Below the pieces are notes generated by a model. That model saw only the letters and a program-made list of their open reading frames with translations, made no database searches and was not told the DNA's origin. 64,000 nt of DNA from an uncultured Acidimicrobiales bacterium (GTDB lineage Bacteria > Actinomycetota > Acidimicrobiia > Acidimicrobiales > SZUA-35), in contig CALEWY010000038.1 in NCBI GenBank assembly GCA_937925335.1, forward strand, positions 1-64,000. The letters are read 5' to 3'. Within the stretch, counting starts at the first letter, position 1, and each line of letters starts with the position of its first letter. The translations under genes were made by a program, and so were the position numbers. Below, piece after piece: positions 26,330 to 36,246 of this stretch.

Positions 26330-26381
26330 CCAGCTCGGTGTCACCGGCTCTGGTCTCACCGGCTCTGGTCTCACTGCCCCG
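26323..26381 (+). repeat. 15-bp tandem repeat over the tsaD stop codon
   Basis: Four units of about 15 bp: GGTGTAACCAGCTC (26323-26336, holding the tsaD TAA), GGTGTCACCGGCTCT, GGTCTCACCGGCTCT and GGTCTCACTGCCCCG (26367-26381). It lies between convergent genes. Confidence 0.8.
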
Positions 26382-26388
26382 GGCCGTT

Positions 26389-27543
26389 CTACGCCGATCG
26401 GACCAAGGCTGGCTCGGTCAGCTCACGCCGCTTGTAGCCAAAGCGATCGAACCCGATCGCCCACCGCTCATTGATGGTCTCGACTTCGCGTTCGCTCAGC
26501 GAACTGAACGCATTACGCCGATACCCGGAGATCGATTCGAGGTAGTCAGCGATCCGGCCGCGAGCCGCGGCAAACCCACAGATGTGGAGAGACCGGTACA
26601 CCCGCTCAAGCGTCTCGAGCGGGTGATCGACCAGCTCTTCGTAGCTGATCTCGATGAGCTGATCTTCGGGAACGTGGGCCGCATCCTCCACGTATCGCTG
26701 CATCACTCGTTCGTAGATCTCGAGAACGTTGCTCTCGATGATCGCCTCGTCGTAGTCCTGCAGCGCCGTGAGTCCGAGAATCTTGCGGTGCAGGTTCACC
26801 GTGGACGGGTACACCTCGTAGGGCGAGCGATGGATGAACACGAATCGAGCGTTTGGGAATAGCTCGAGGAGCATCGGAACGCGAGCGGTGTTCACGGGGT
26901 TCTTGAGCAGCAGACGGTTCGACTGATCGTGGAGTGCGGCGACCTTCAAGAGGCGCAGGTACTTCTTCTTGAACTCGCTGCGAGCTCGAGCCGGCGCTCC
27001 ATTCATCAAGACGTAGCGCTCGAACGTGGCGATTGCCTGCTTTGGAAACAGGAACTGGAGGTACCACGAGTAGGGGGTGACCTTTGCGAGCGGAATCTCT
27101 TCCTCCTGCGGAGCGTCCATCGGCCAACTCATGTTGTCCATCGGCCGCTGTTCGGGCACCGCCTTTGCCAGGACCTTCGGCAGCCAGCGCTGTGTCGAAA
27201 TCGAGCAATCGGGAGCGAGCGCTTCGAACATTCGAAGGCACCCGAACTGCTCGTCGAGGCTCATCAAGTTGTGCAGGTGGGTCGTGCCGCTGCGCCAGTG
27301 GCCGATGATGAACACGGGCTCATCATCGAGTTCGACAGCATCGATTTCTCGACGCCGACGAAGCCACTGGCTGAGTTGCAGCGGCGCTCCGATCCACCCA
27401 CCTGCCGCGATGCCAAGCGTTCTCGGCAACCGTCGGGGCGACAAAGACGGGAGCCGATGCGTGAGGCGCAGCAGCGTGGTTGGGCGAATGAACGAGAGCA
27501 GGCCGAGTTGGTAGCCAAGATCGCGATCGGATCGTTTAGACAT
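26389..27543 (-). CDS. Sulfotransferase family protein
   Basis: 384 residues. The PAPS 5'-phosphosulfate loop is FIIGHWRSGTTHLHN (about residue 82) and the 3'-phosphate segment is RFVFIHRSPYEVYPS. These match the Sulfotransfer_3 type, whose bacterial members sulfate lipids, glycans or tyrosines. The ATG at 27543 lies inside the end of the MFS gene (8-bp overlap), so translation is coupled. Third gene of the acyl-reductase / MFS / sulfotransferase operon; a sulfated lipid-like product exported by the MFS protein is a reasonable inference. Confidence 0.88.
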   Translation of the reverse strand: MSKRSDRDLGYQLGLLSFIRPTTLLRLTHRLPSLSPRRLPRTLGIAAGGWIGAPLQLSQWLRRRREIDAVELDDEPVFIIGHWRSGTTHLHNLMSLDEQFGCLRMFEALAPDCSISTQRWLPKVLAKAVPEQRPMDNMSWPMDAPQEEEIPLAKVTPYSWYLQFLFPKQAIATFERYVLMNGAPARARSEFKKKYLRLLKVAALHDQSNRLLLKNPVNTARVPMLLELFPNARFVFIHRSPYEVYPSTVNLHRKILGLTALQDYDEAIIESNVLEIYERVMQRYVEDAAHVPEDQLIEISYEELVDHPLETLERVYRSLHICGFAAARGRIADYLESISGYRRNAFSSLSEREVETINERWAIGFDRFGYKRRELTEPALVRSA

Positions 27544-29065
27544 TGGTGTGGGCCCCCTCTGGTGAGACCGCTGTGGCGGCCTGGCCTGGATCAACTCGGC
27601 TTGGTTGGGTGAGATCAACGGTGGTGAGGCCGGCGTGCCGTGGAAGAAGTGCGGCGATCACGACGGCGGTGACGGCGAACATGAATCCGCAAGCGATCCA
27701 GCTCGTTCGGTAGGAGGAGAGCGTGGATGTAGACCCGACCGCTGCGGTTGCGATGGCGATACCGACGGCCATTGCAAGTTGGCGAACCGTTGTTGAGCCA
27801 GCAGCTCCAATGGCGTATTGCGATGGTGCGACGTTGACCATCGAAGCCGCGGTGAGCATCGGGAATCCAGCGCCGACGCCGGCTCCCATCAAGATGAGTC
27901 CGGGGAGCATTGCGGTGAGGTACGACGGGCTGTCGCCGATCGTCGCCAACCACCACGTGATGGCGGCGAACGATGTGAGCGCTCCGGCCGTGATCACGGC
28001 TCGGTGGCCGCGGACCGCAGCCATTTTGCCGGCTGGCCCTGACACGATCGCCATGACGACGGGGCCGGGAGCGATGGCGAGGCCTGCTCGGAGGACCGAG
28101 TAGTCCCACACTTCGGTCAAGAAGCTCGGGGCGAAGACGAGCCAACCGGTAAAGCCGGCGACGAAGGCCAAGGATCCGACCGAGCCGACCGCGAAACCCC
28201 GGTCGTTGGCGACCGCCGGATCGAACACGGGTGCGGGGTGGCGAACCGATCGGTAGACGAACACGCCGATGCAAGCGGCCGCAAGCGCCGCGCAGCCAAG
28301 CGTGACCGGGCTGGCCCAACCGAGCGTTTCGGCTGCAACGATGATGAAGACGCCGAGCCCAACGCCAATGGCCCCGGTCGGCACGGCGATCAAGTCGACG
28401 GTGCGAGCGATGTTCGGATCGAGGCTTTCGGGCAACACCCGAGCTCCGACGATTGCGGTCACGATGGCGAGCGGGACGTTGACGAGGAAGACCGAACGCC
28501 AACCGACCGAAGCGACCAAGACGGCTCCCACGGTGGGCCCGACTGCAGCGGCGAGCCCCGCCATGGCGCCCCACACGCCGATGGCGACATCGCGCTTGTC
28601 GTCGGGCACGACGTGCAAGATCAGCGCCAAAGAAGCGGGGATGAGAAGCGCACCGCCGACCGCTTGGGCAGCGCGGGCGGCGATGAGCAAACCGATGGTC
28701 GGCGCAAGCCCGGAGGCGAGTGAGCCGATGGTGAAGACAGCGAGACCAGTGAGGAACAGCTTCCTCCGGCCGAATCGTTCAGCCAGCCAGCCGCCGATGA
28801 GGAGGAGTGCCGCAACGCCGACGTTATAGGCGGTGAAGACCCAGGACAGCGTCGCCCGGCTTGCATCGGGGAACGTGGCGGAGATCTCGGGAAACGCAAC
28901 CGAGATGATCGTGAGCTCGAGAGCGATGAAGAAGACGGCGACCGATCCAATGGCGATGACGAGGCCCGGTTTGGGCTGGCGTTGCGCTGCCCCAGTTTCG
29001 GTCGAGCGGTCATCTGCGGGGCGGTTCTCGGCCGGGCTGTTCGGGTTGGTGTGAGTGGAAGTCAT
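27536..29065 (-). CDS. MFS drug/product exporter, DHA2 (14-TM) type
   Basis: 509 residues with about 14 hydrophobic segments. Motif A is GGWLAERFGRRKLFLTG, the antiporter motif C region follows LAPTIGLLIAARAAQAVGGALLIPAS, typical of EmrB/QacA proton antiporters. The N-terminal 35 residues are polar. The start codon overlaps the stop of the upstream reductase gene by 4 bp, and its own end overlaps the sulfotransferase start. It is likely to export the product of this operon, or give drug resistance. Confidence 0.92.
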   Translation of the reverse strand: MTSTHTNPNSPAENRPADDRSTETGAAQRQPKPGLVIAIGSVAVFFIALELTIISVAFPEISATFPDASRATLSWVFTAYNVGVAALLLIGGWLAERFGRRKLFLTGLAVFTIGSLASGLAPTIGLLIAARAAQAVGGALLIPASLALILHVVPDDKRDVAIGVWGAMAGLAAAVGPTVGAVLVASVGWRSVFLVNVPLAIVTAIVGARVLPESLDPNIARTVDLIAVPTGAIGVGLGVFIIVAAETLGWASPVTLGCAALAAACIGVFVYRSVRHPAPVFDPAVANDRGFAVGSVGSLAFVAGFTGWLVFAPSFLTEVWDYSVLRAGLAIAPGPVVMAIVSGPAGKMAAVRGHRAVITAGALTSFAAITWWLATIGDSPSYLTAMLPGLILMGAGVGAGFPMLTAASMVNVAPSQYAIGAAGSTTVRQLAMAVGIAIATAAVGSTSTLSSYRTSWIACGFMFAVTAVVIAALLPRHAGLTTVDLTQPSRVDPGQAATAVSPEGAHTNV

Positions 29066-30360
29066 CGTGCAACCTCGACTGCTTCGCCTTCGGTTGCGTC
29101 GCCCTCGACTGGTTCGCCTTCGATGAGTGGCGGTGCAGCCGGCTCCCCGTCAACAACAGCCGAAACGTCGTTCGTGACGAGCGGCTGTTTGCCGAAGTTG
29201 GTGCCGATTGCATACGTTGCGATCGTTTCCAGGTAGTCGAGGGCAGGCGGCATCGAGACGCCAGCGACTCCCAGCATCAACCGTTCTCGACGGTTATCGA
29301 ATCGAGTCGAGACGCCCGTGTAGGGGGAGTACGGCGCAAAACCCTTCAGGCCACGTTCGCCGAGGCGGCCCCAGCGCCGAACCTTCGGTGCTGATTTCGG
29401 GGCTCGAGCGGCCAGGCCAACACCGGTGGTCAGCGCCGCCCAGCGAGCGGGGCCGACTAGTTGTGGCTCCGATGGTGTTCGGCCGAAGAGCTTCGAGATG
29501 GCGACGCTCGTGTCGACGAACTGGGAAACGTTGAATGCGTCTGGTCCTGCGGTCAGATGATGGCCGACGTAGTCACCGCGATCGGATTGAGCGAGCGTCA
29601 CGATTCCGTCGGCGACGTAGTCGACGCCGACGCTGTCGACGAGCGCGAGTCCGCTGTTTGGCATGACGGGGAGTTGCCCGTTGGCGATCATGCGCATCGG
29701 TGCGTAAAGCACGTTCCAGTTGTCGGTTTCGCCGTCGACTGAGTCGCCGCCAACGATCGATGGTCGATAGATCGCGACCTCGACTCGGTCCTGTTCTCGC
29801 AGCAGACGTTCGGCCCGAGCCTTCGTGCGCTCGTAGGTGTTGCGGAAGTTGCCGGCGCTGTCCGCAGGCAGATGATCGGCGTCGACGAGGCCGCTTGCCG
29901 TGCCGGCCGCATAGGCCGTGCTGACGTGATGGAAACAGCCGAAGCCGCCGAGTCGAGATGCGAGGACGGCGAGCTCGAGAAGATGTGCGGTGCCGTCAAC
30001 ATTGATGCGTTGGGCTTCGTCCAAGTCGAGGTCGAAACGCACCGATGCGGCGCAGTGAATGATGTCGTGGGTGGTCGTTGCGACCGCTTGCCACATCGAG
30101 TCGCTCATGCCGAGCTGTGCCTCTTCGATGTCGCCCCGTACCCAGCGAATGCGAGCGGCTTCGGCTGCGGTCGGTTCTCGGTCAAGTGCGCTTCGCAGCG
30201 TTTCCGCGCCACGTTCTTGGGCCATCTGCTGGCTCGTGGCACGAACCGGGGCGATCAGCTCGGCCGGCGTCGATGCAAGCAGCCTCGCGATCACCGCACG
30301 GCCCAAAAAGCCCGTGGCCCCCGTGATCAAAATCGGTTTCGAAAACTCTTGCTTACTCAT
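29062..30360 (-). CDS. NAD(P)-dependent reductase, fatty acyl-CoA reductase / male-sterility type
   Basis: 432 residues. Rossmann loop ILITGATGFLGRAVIARLL, IHCAASVRFDLDL, active-site Tyr-x3-Lys in NTYERTKARAE, and RPSIVGGDS: an extended SDR of the NAD_binding_4 type that reduces acyl-CoA or acyl thioesters. ATG 30360 is preferred because GGAGGGG lies 5-8 nt upstream; ATG 30366 would abut it. The last 25 residues are an acidic Glu/Gly/Pro tail encoded by repetitive DNA. First gene of an overlapping three-gene operon. Confidence 0.86.
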   Translation of the reverse strand: MSKQEFSKPILITGATGFLGRAVIARLLASTPAELIAPVRATSQQMAQERGAETLRSALDREPTAAEAARIRWVRGDIEEAQLGMSDSMWQAVATTTHDIIHCAASVRFDLDLDEAQRINVDGTAHLLELAVLASRLGGFGCFHHVSTAYAAGTASGLVDADHLPADSAGNFRNTYERTKARAERLLREQDRVEVAIYRPSIVGGDSVDGETDNWNVLYAPMRMIANGQLPVMPNSGLALVDSVGVDYVADGIVTLAQSDRGDYVGHHLTAGPDAFNVSQFVDTSVAISKLFGRTPSEPQLVGPARWAALTTGVGLAARAPKSAPKVRRWGRLGERGLKGFAPYSPYTGVSTRFDNRRERLMLGVAGVSMPPALDYLETIATYAIGTNFGKQPLVTNDVSAVVDGEPAAPPLIEGEPVEGDATEGEAVEVAR

Positions 30361-30400
30361 CGACATCCCCTCCGGACGTGTGTCATCTCGATGCTGCGCC

Positions 30401-30442
30401 TTGTCTGTCTTGCGTTGTCTGTCTTGCCTTGTCTGTCTTGCC
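30401..30442. repeat. Three 14-bp tandem repeats upstream of the acyl-reductase operon
   Basis: TTGTCTGTCTTGCS occurs three times without gap (30401-30414, 30415-30428, 30429-30442), 41-82 bp before the reductase start codon. The divergent region 30361-30678 (318 bp) otherwise shows nothing that I can name; no yybP-ykoY-type riboswitch core was seen before the TerC gene. Confidence 0.88.
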
Positions 30443-30678
30443 TCGGCCTCTTGCGGTTGCCACACCGGTTATGCGGTGCTGTTTCGCTCGGAGCGCCGAA
30501 CTGCGGTGTTGTTGAGTCCAACGTACGGGCCGACCCGAATCGGTTCTGTCGGGGCGCTGACAGAAGCACCGTGTTCGAAGGCACGTCGACGGCGCCCGGG
30601 CTCATCGCTGCCGGGGTCGCTGTGAGAATCGTCGGCGTTCGCACAGATTCGATGCCGAAGCGGCCAGAATGATCCGTG

Positions 30679-31653
30679 ATGCTGTTTGCTGCCGAGTCGT
30701 CCCGTGACAACTTCGTCGATCTCGACGTTTCAACCGCCTGGTGGGTCGCTCTCGCCGTGATCATCGTCGTGATGCTCGCGATCGATCTCTATCGCCACCG
30801 CGACGATCACGAGCCGACACCACGGGAGGCAGCGATCGAATCATCGATTTGGGTCAGCATCGGCCTTGCGTTCTCAGCGGTGGTCTTCTTCGGGTTCGGC
30901 GACCTCGGTGGTGCGGCCTTTGGCGAGTACATCTCGGGCTATCTCATCGAGAAGTCGTTGAGCGTCGACAACGTTTTCGTCTGGTCGATCCTGTTCTCAA
31001 CGATGTCGATCCCGCTCAAGTATCAGCATCGAGTGCTGTTTTGGGGAATCTTCGGAGCCCTTGCACTCCGCTTGGTCTTCATCCTCGTCGGCAGTGAGTT
31101 GATCGAACGTTTCGCCTGGATCCTGGTCTTCTTTGGACTGTTCTTGATCTGGAGCGGCGTGAAGCTGGTCCGCCATAGAGAGGATGAGGGCGAGAACACC
31201 TCGACGATGGGCCTTGGCCTGTTGAAACGGGTCATGCCCGTCTCTGACGAGCTCGATGGGCACAACTTCTTCACGATGAAAAACGGCGTTCGCACCGCAA
31301 CGCCGCTCTTCGCTGCTCTGGTCGTCGTGGAACTGACCGACGTGGTCTTCGCGTTCGACTCGGTGCCGGCTGTGCTCGCCGTGTCGAACGAGCCATTCAT
31401 CGTGTTCGCATCGAACGCCTTCGCTCTGCTCGGACTGCGTGCGATGTACTTCCTCTTGGCAAACGCTCGCGAGCGTTTCCACTATCTCAACCACGCCCTC
31501 GGCGGCATCCTCGTCTTCGTTGGCATCAAGATGGTTCTGAGCATCTGGTTCCACCTCAACACGTTCCTATCGCTCGGCATCATCTTGGGAATGCTCGTCT
31601 TGGCAGTCATCTTCAGCGAACGAAAGGCCCGTCAGCTTGGCATCACCGGCTGA
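30679..31653 (+). CDS. TerC/Alx family integral membrane protein
   Basis: About 324 residues, around nine membrane helices. Conserved membrane acidic residues are in SLSVDNVFVWSI and in VELTDVVFAFDSVPAVLAVS, the TerC hallmarks. Family members export metals, notably manganese, helping metallation of secreted proteins. ATG 30679 (a GTG lies 3 bp upstream). It is divergent from the reductase operon and followed 19 bp later by a Rieske lipoprotein gene, so the two may be co-transcribed. Confidence 0.9.
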   Translation: MLFAAESSRDNFVDLDVSTAWWVALAVIIVVMLAIDLYRHRDDHEPTPREAAIESSIWVSIGLAFSAVVFFGFGDLGGAAFGEYISGYLIEKSLSVDNVFVWSILFSTMSIPLKYQHRVLFWGIFGALALRLVFILVGSELIERFAWILVFFGLFLIWSGVKLVRHREDEGENTSTMGLGLLKRVMPVSDELDGHNFFTMKNGVRTATPLFAALVVVELTDVVFAFDSVPAVLAVSNEPFIVFASNAFALLGLRAMYFLLANARERFHYLNHALGGILVFVGIKMVLSIWFHLNTFLSLGIILGMLVLAVIFSERKARQLGITG

Positions 31654-31672
31654 TTCCGACTCGTCGGAAACC

Positions 31673-32494
31673 ATGAATTCACACGATCGGGTCGGCGACG
31701 CTTCGGCGACCAAACCAGCGATCGATCGGCGGCTGTTTCTGCTCGGGCTGGCGGCCACCGCAGCTTGCGGCGATAGCGGATCTGATGGCGTGTCCGCCGA
31801 ATCGACCACGACCGCAGCTCCAACCACGACGACCACCACGGTTCCGCCAACCACCGCTCAGGCACCGACAACACTTGCTCCTGCGCCAACGACCACAACC
31901 GAGCCGCCGTTGCCGGATACCGAGGTTGAGCTGGCGCTGATTGACGCCGACATCGCCGCCACGTCGGTGCATTTCGTCGAAGCGGCAGCGACCTACGTCG
32001 TTGCGGTGCCAGAAGATCTGCGGGAACCCTTCAAGGCGTCACTCGATCCGAGCCTGCACGCCGGTGTCGACGCTGGCTACCTCGCCCTGTTCAACAAGTG
32101 CACACATCTGGGCTGCAAGGTTGCGCCCTGTGATGCAGCGATCAAGCTCGATCCGCTTCCAGCCGAGGGTGACGCCGCGGTTGAATCGGCTTCCGGTGAT
32201 GCGGCCAACGCGGACGCAGTCGCAGAGGGGGAGGCCGAAGGCGAGGCTGGAGCCGTAGACGGTGGCGAGGCCGCCGAACCCTCCGGCGAGTTGGTTCGCC
32301 AGTTTTGGTGTCCGTGCCATGCATCGGCGTTCTCGTTGCTTGGGGAGTATCGCGGCGGACCCGCCATGTCAGCGCTCTACAACATGCCGATCGAGGTCGG
32401 CGAAACGTCGGTAACGATTCGCGCATCGGCCCCGGTCGATGGCCTCGGTCGAGACATCGACATCTCTGGTCTGCCCGCAGGCGAGGCCTGCTAG
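31673..32494 (+). CDS. Tat-type Rieske [2Fe-2S] lipoprotein with an acidic insert
   Basis: 273 residues. The N-terminus has twin arginines and a hydrophobic stretch ending in a lipobox (DRRLFLLGLAATAACGDS), so it is probably a Tat-exported lipoprotein. A Thr/Pro-rich linker (about 45-85) follows. The Rieske ligands are CTHLGC (about residue 145) and CPCHASAF (about 216). Between them lies an unusual acidic Ala/Glu/Gly insert of about 45 residues, much longer than the usual spacing. It resembles the actinobacterial menaquinol-oxidase Rieske type in its single domain, but has no neighbouring cytochrome genes; the redox partner is unknown. Confidence 0.88.
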   Translation: MNSHDRVGDASATKPAIDRRLFLLGLAATAACGDSGSDGVSAESTTTAAPTTTTTTVPPTTAQAPTTLAPAPTTTTEPPLPDTEVELALIDADIAATSVHFVEAAATYVVAVPEDLREPFKASLDPSLHAGVDAGYLALFNKCTHLGCKVAPCDAAIKLDPLPAEGDAAVESASGDAANADAVAEGEAEGEAGAVDGGEAAEPSGELVRQFWCPCHASAFSLLGEYRGGPAMSALYNMPIEVGETSVTIRASAPVDGLGRDIDISGLPAGEAC

Positions 32495-32535
32495 CGCACT
32501 CGGTCTGCCCGCAGGCGAGGCCTGCTAGCGCACTC
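32468..32535 (+). repeat. 34-bp perfect direct duplication over the Rieske stop codon
   Basis: Two identical 34-bp units, 32468-32501 and 32502-32535, each starting GGTCTGCCCGCAGGCG and containing the TAG of the Rieske gene. The coding sequence is unaffected because the first copy carries the stop. A third partial copy begins at 32536 (GGTCTGCC). Confidence 0.95.
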
Positions 32536-32609
32536 GGTCTGCCGCTGGTCGACCGCAGATCTGATCAGCATCACCCATGGGGTTGGTGCTCTGCAGGTAG
32601 CGCCTTAGT

Positions 32610-32636
32610 CTGGCACTCGTCCATTGAGAGTGCTAA
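32610..32636 (+). promoter_or_regulatory. CIRCE-type HrcA operator upstream of groES
   Basis: CTGGCACTC - 9 nt - GAGTGCTAA. The right arm matches the CIRCE consensus perfectly; the left arm differs at two positions from TTAGCACTC. It lies 22 bp before groES. Repression by HrcA and heat induction of groES-groEL are expected; hrcA is not in this window. Confidence 0.9.
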
Positions 32637-32657
32637 CGCCACGGAGGCGACCTGCGC

Positions 32658-34599
<1,942 letters not shown>

Positions 34600-34626
34600 T
34601 CAATCGCCTTCGGGTGAATGAATCGC

Positions 34627-34656
34627 AAACGGCCGGTCCTGTTGGACCGGTCGTTT
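34627..34656 (+). terminator. Terminator of the groES-groEL operon
   Basis: AAACGGCCGGTCC / GGACCGGTCGTTT (13-bp stem with one G-T wobble, 4-nt loop), then CGCGTTTTGCG. The short T run makes it the most classical intrinsic terminator in the window. Confidence 0.85.
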
Positions 34657-34664
34657 CGCGTTTT

Positions 34665-34887
34665 GCGTCCGCTCCTCGTCAGGGCCCGACGACGGCCTGC
34701 GGCGGAGCTTGCTTCGCGTCGCAATTCCGCCTCCGACCGCCGCCTGTCCCTGGCCGTCGCTCATTTGTTCGTCGCCTGTTTTGTTTCTTGCGTCCGCTCC
34801 TGGTCAGGGCCTGGCGACGGCCTTCGGCGGAGCTTGCTTCGCGTCGCAATTCCGCCTCCGACCGCCGCCTGTCCCTGGCGGTCGCTC
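34665..34887. repeat. 98-bp imperfect direct repeat after groEL
   Basis: Copies at 34665-34762 and 34790-34887 (offset 125 bp), both starting GCGTCCGCTCCT and sharing an unbroken GCGGAGCTTGCTTCGCGTCG segment; only a handful of bases differ. Within each copy G/C-rich dyads occur. The 567-bp gap between groEL and the DUF5655 gene holds only these copies, the groEL terminator and the REP-like elements that follow; no gene is supported. Confidence 0.9.
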
Positions 34888-34977
34888 GTGTGGCCGTCGC
34901 CTTTTCTGGTGGTCGCTGGTCGTCCCCGGCGGTCGCTGGTGTGTTCGGCGCTTGTTTTTCGTGGTCGCTGGTGTCGA

Positions 34978-35130
34978 GGGGTCGCGTCTCAATCTCAACA
35001 ATTCGCTGGGCGAGGAGCGGCTTGACGGCTGAGAGGTAGGGATCGCGTCGATCCTGTTGAGATTGAGACGCGACCCCAAGGCGTGTGGCGGGCGCGTTGG
35101 GCCAAAATGTTGAGATTGAGACGCGACCCC
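34978..35130. repeat. Three REP-like 23-bp elements, one inverted and two direct
   Basis: TGTTGAGATTGAGACGCGAC followed by CCC occurs at 35055-35077 and 35108-35130 (period 53 bp), and as its exact reverse complement at 34978-35000. The shared terminus GAGACGCGACCCC resembles elements at 18362-18374 and 53397-53423. The inverted and first direct copies could form a long 23-bp stem around a 54-nt loop. Confidence 0.92.
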
Positions 35131-35166
35131 AAGGGCGTGGTGGCGGGCGCGTGTCACACTTGGGGG

Positions 35167-35586
35167 ATGTGGACGTGTCCTTCGTGTGCTCGGCCGTTTG
35201 GGAAGACGAACCAGTCGCACATGTGTGCGCCGGGGTTGTCGATCGACGAGTTCTTTGCGACGGCGCATGAACGCGAGCGGCCGATCTATGACGCGGTTGC
35301 CGATCATCTTTCGTCGATCGGCGAGATCACGATCGAGTTCGTGCAAGTCGGCATCTTCTTCAAGAATGGCCCGAACATCGCGCAGCTTCGCACGATGAAG
35401 AAGTGGATGGCACTTTGTCTCTACTTGCCGGAGAAGGTCAATAGCACCCGCTTCAGCCGCAAGACGGTTCCGGCCGGTGGCAAGGGCAGCCGCTGGTATC
35501 ACGTCATCAACGTGACCGACGCCAGTGAGATCGACGATCAGGTGCTCGAGTGGCTGACTCACGCCTACCTCGCCGTCGACGAATAG
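35167..35586 (+). CDS. DUF5655 domain protein with N-terminal zinc-knuckle-like motif
   Basis: 139 residues, starting MWTCPSCARPFG...SHMC, giving C4-x2-C7-x10-H-x-C, a probable zinc site. The rest (IYDAVADHLSSIGEI ... VQVGIFFKNGPNIAQLR ... WYHVINVTDASEID) matches DUF5655, a small domain often found as a stand-alone protein that may bind nucleic acid or a small ligand; no biochemical function is known to me. A GGGGG ribosome site precedes the ATG. Isolated gene after the repeat region. Confidence 0.8.
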   Translation: MWTCPSCARPFGKTNQSHMCAPGLSIDEFFATAHERERPIYDAVADHLSSIGEITIEFVQVGIFFKNGPNIAQLRTMKKWMALCLYLPEKVNSTRFSRKTVPAGGKGSRWYHVINVTDASEIDDQVLEWLTHAYLAVDE

Positions 35587-35640
35587 ACGGGTCGTTGAAA
35601 CCAAGGTGGTGGGCGAGCGTGTGTCGGCCATGATGAGGTG

Positions 35641-36192
35641 ATGTCGTCTCACCTCGATGCTGGCCGTCTCGCCGGTCTGCTCGCTGAACCCGATCGCCGT
35701 CGCGTTGTCGCCGCGCTCATCCTCGAAGCTGGCGAACTGCCGGACATCATTGCAGCGACTGGACTCGGCGGTCGAAGCGTGGTCGATGCGCTCGATCGGC
35801 TGACCTCTGGAGGCCTCGTCGAGCAGGGAGCAGACGGCACGTTCATCGTGCTCGAGGAGAGTTTCAAGGCCGCAGCTCGTGCTGCGGCCCCTGAGCGGCC
35901 GACGGGTCAGCATGGTGACGAGCCGGAGGATCACCAGCGCGTGCTGGATCGAGCCATCGTCGATGGGCGACTCGTGAAGCTGCCGACCAAACGATCAAAG
36001 CGACTGGTTGTCCTCGAGCGACTCGCCCAAGAGTTCGAACCGGGGGCGCGTTACGTCGAACGCGAGGCGAACGCGATTCTCCGAGCGTTTGACGACGACG
36101 TGGCAGCACTTCGCCGCTACCTGGTCGACGAGGGATTTCTTGATCGCGCGGACGGTGAATATTGGCGATCCGGCGGCCGAGTCGACGTGTGA
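35641..36192 (+). CDS. DUF2087 transcriptional-regulator-like protein
   Basis: 183 residues. The N-terminal part (LAGLLAEPDRRRVVAALIL ... TSGGLVEQGADGTF) looks like an ArsR-type winged helix. The C-terminal part (GRLVKLPTKRSKRLVVLERLA ... FEPGARYVEREANAILRAFDDDVAALRRYLVDEGFLDR ... YWRSGG) is DUF2087. This two-domain form is common in actinobacteria; targets are unknown. Start ATG 35641, or GTG 35638 directly before it. Confidence 0.85.
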   Translation: MSSHLDAGRLAGLLAEPDRRRVVAALILEAGELPDIIAATGLGGRSVVDALDRLTSGGLVEQGADGTFIVLEESFKAAARAAAPERPTGQHGDEPEDHQRVLDRAIVDGRLVKLPTKRSKRLVVLERLAQEFEPGARYVEREANAILRAFDDDVAALRRYLVDEGFLDRADGEYWRSGGRVDV

Positions 36193-36246
36193 GTTCGAGA
36201 GGTCCCGAGGCTCTGGGATCGGTCCGATCGCCGGGAACGACCATCT

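Noticed and set aside
30481..30678. Manganese (yybP-ykoY) riboswitch before the TerC gene
   Set aside because: Looked for because TerC relatives often have one, but the conserved core and stem layout are not visible.
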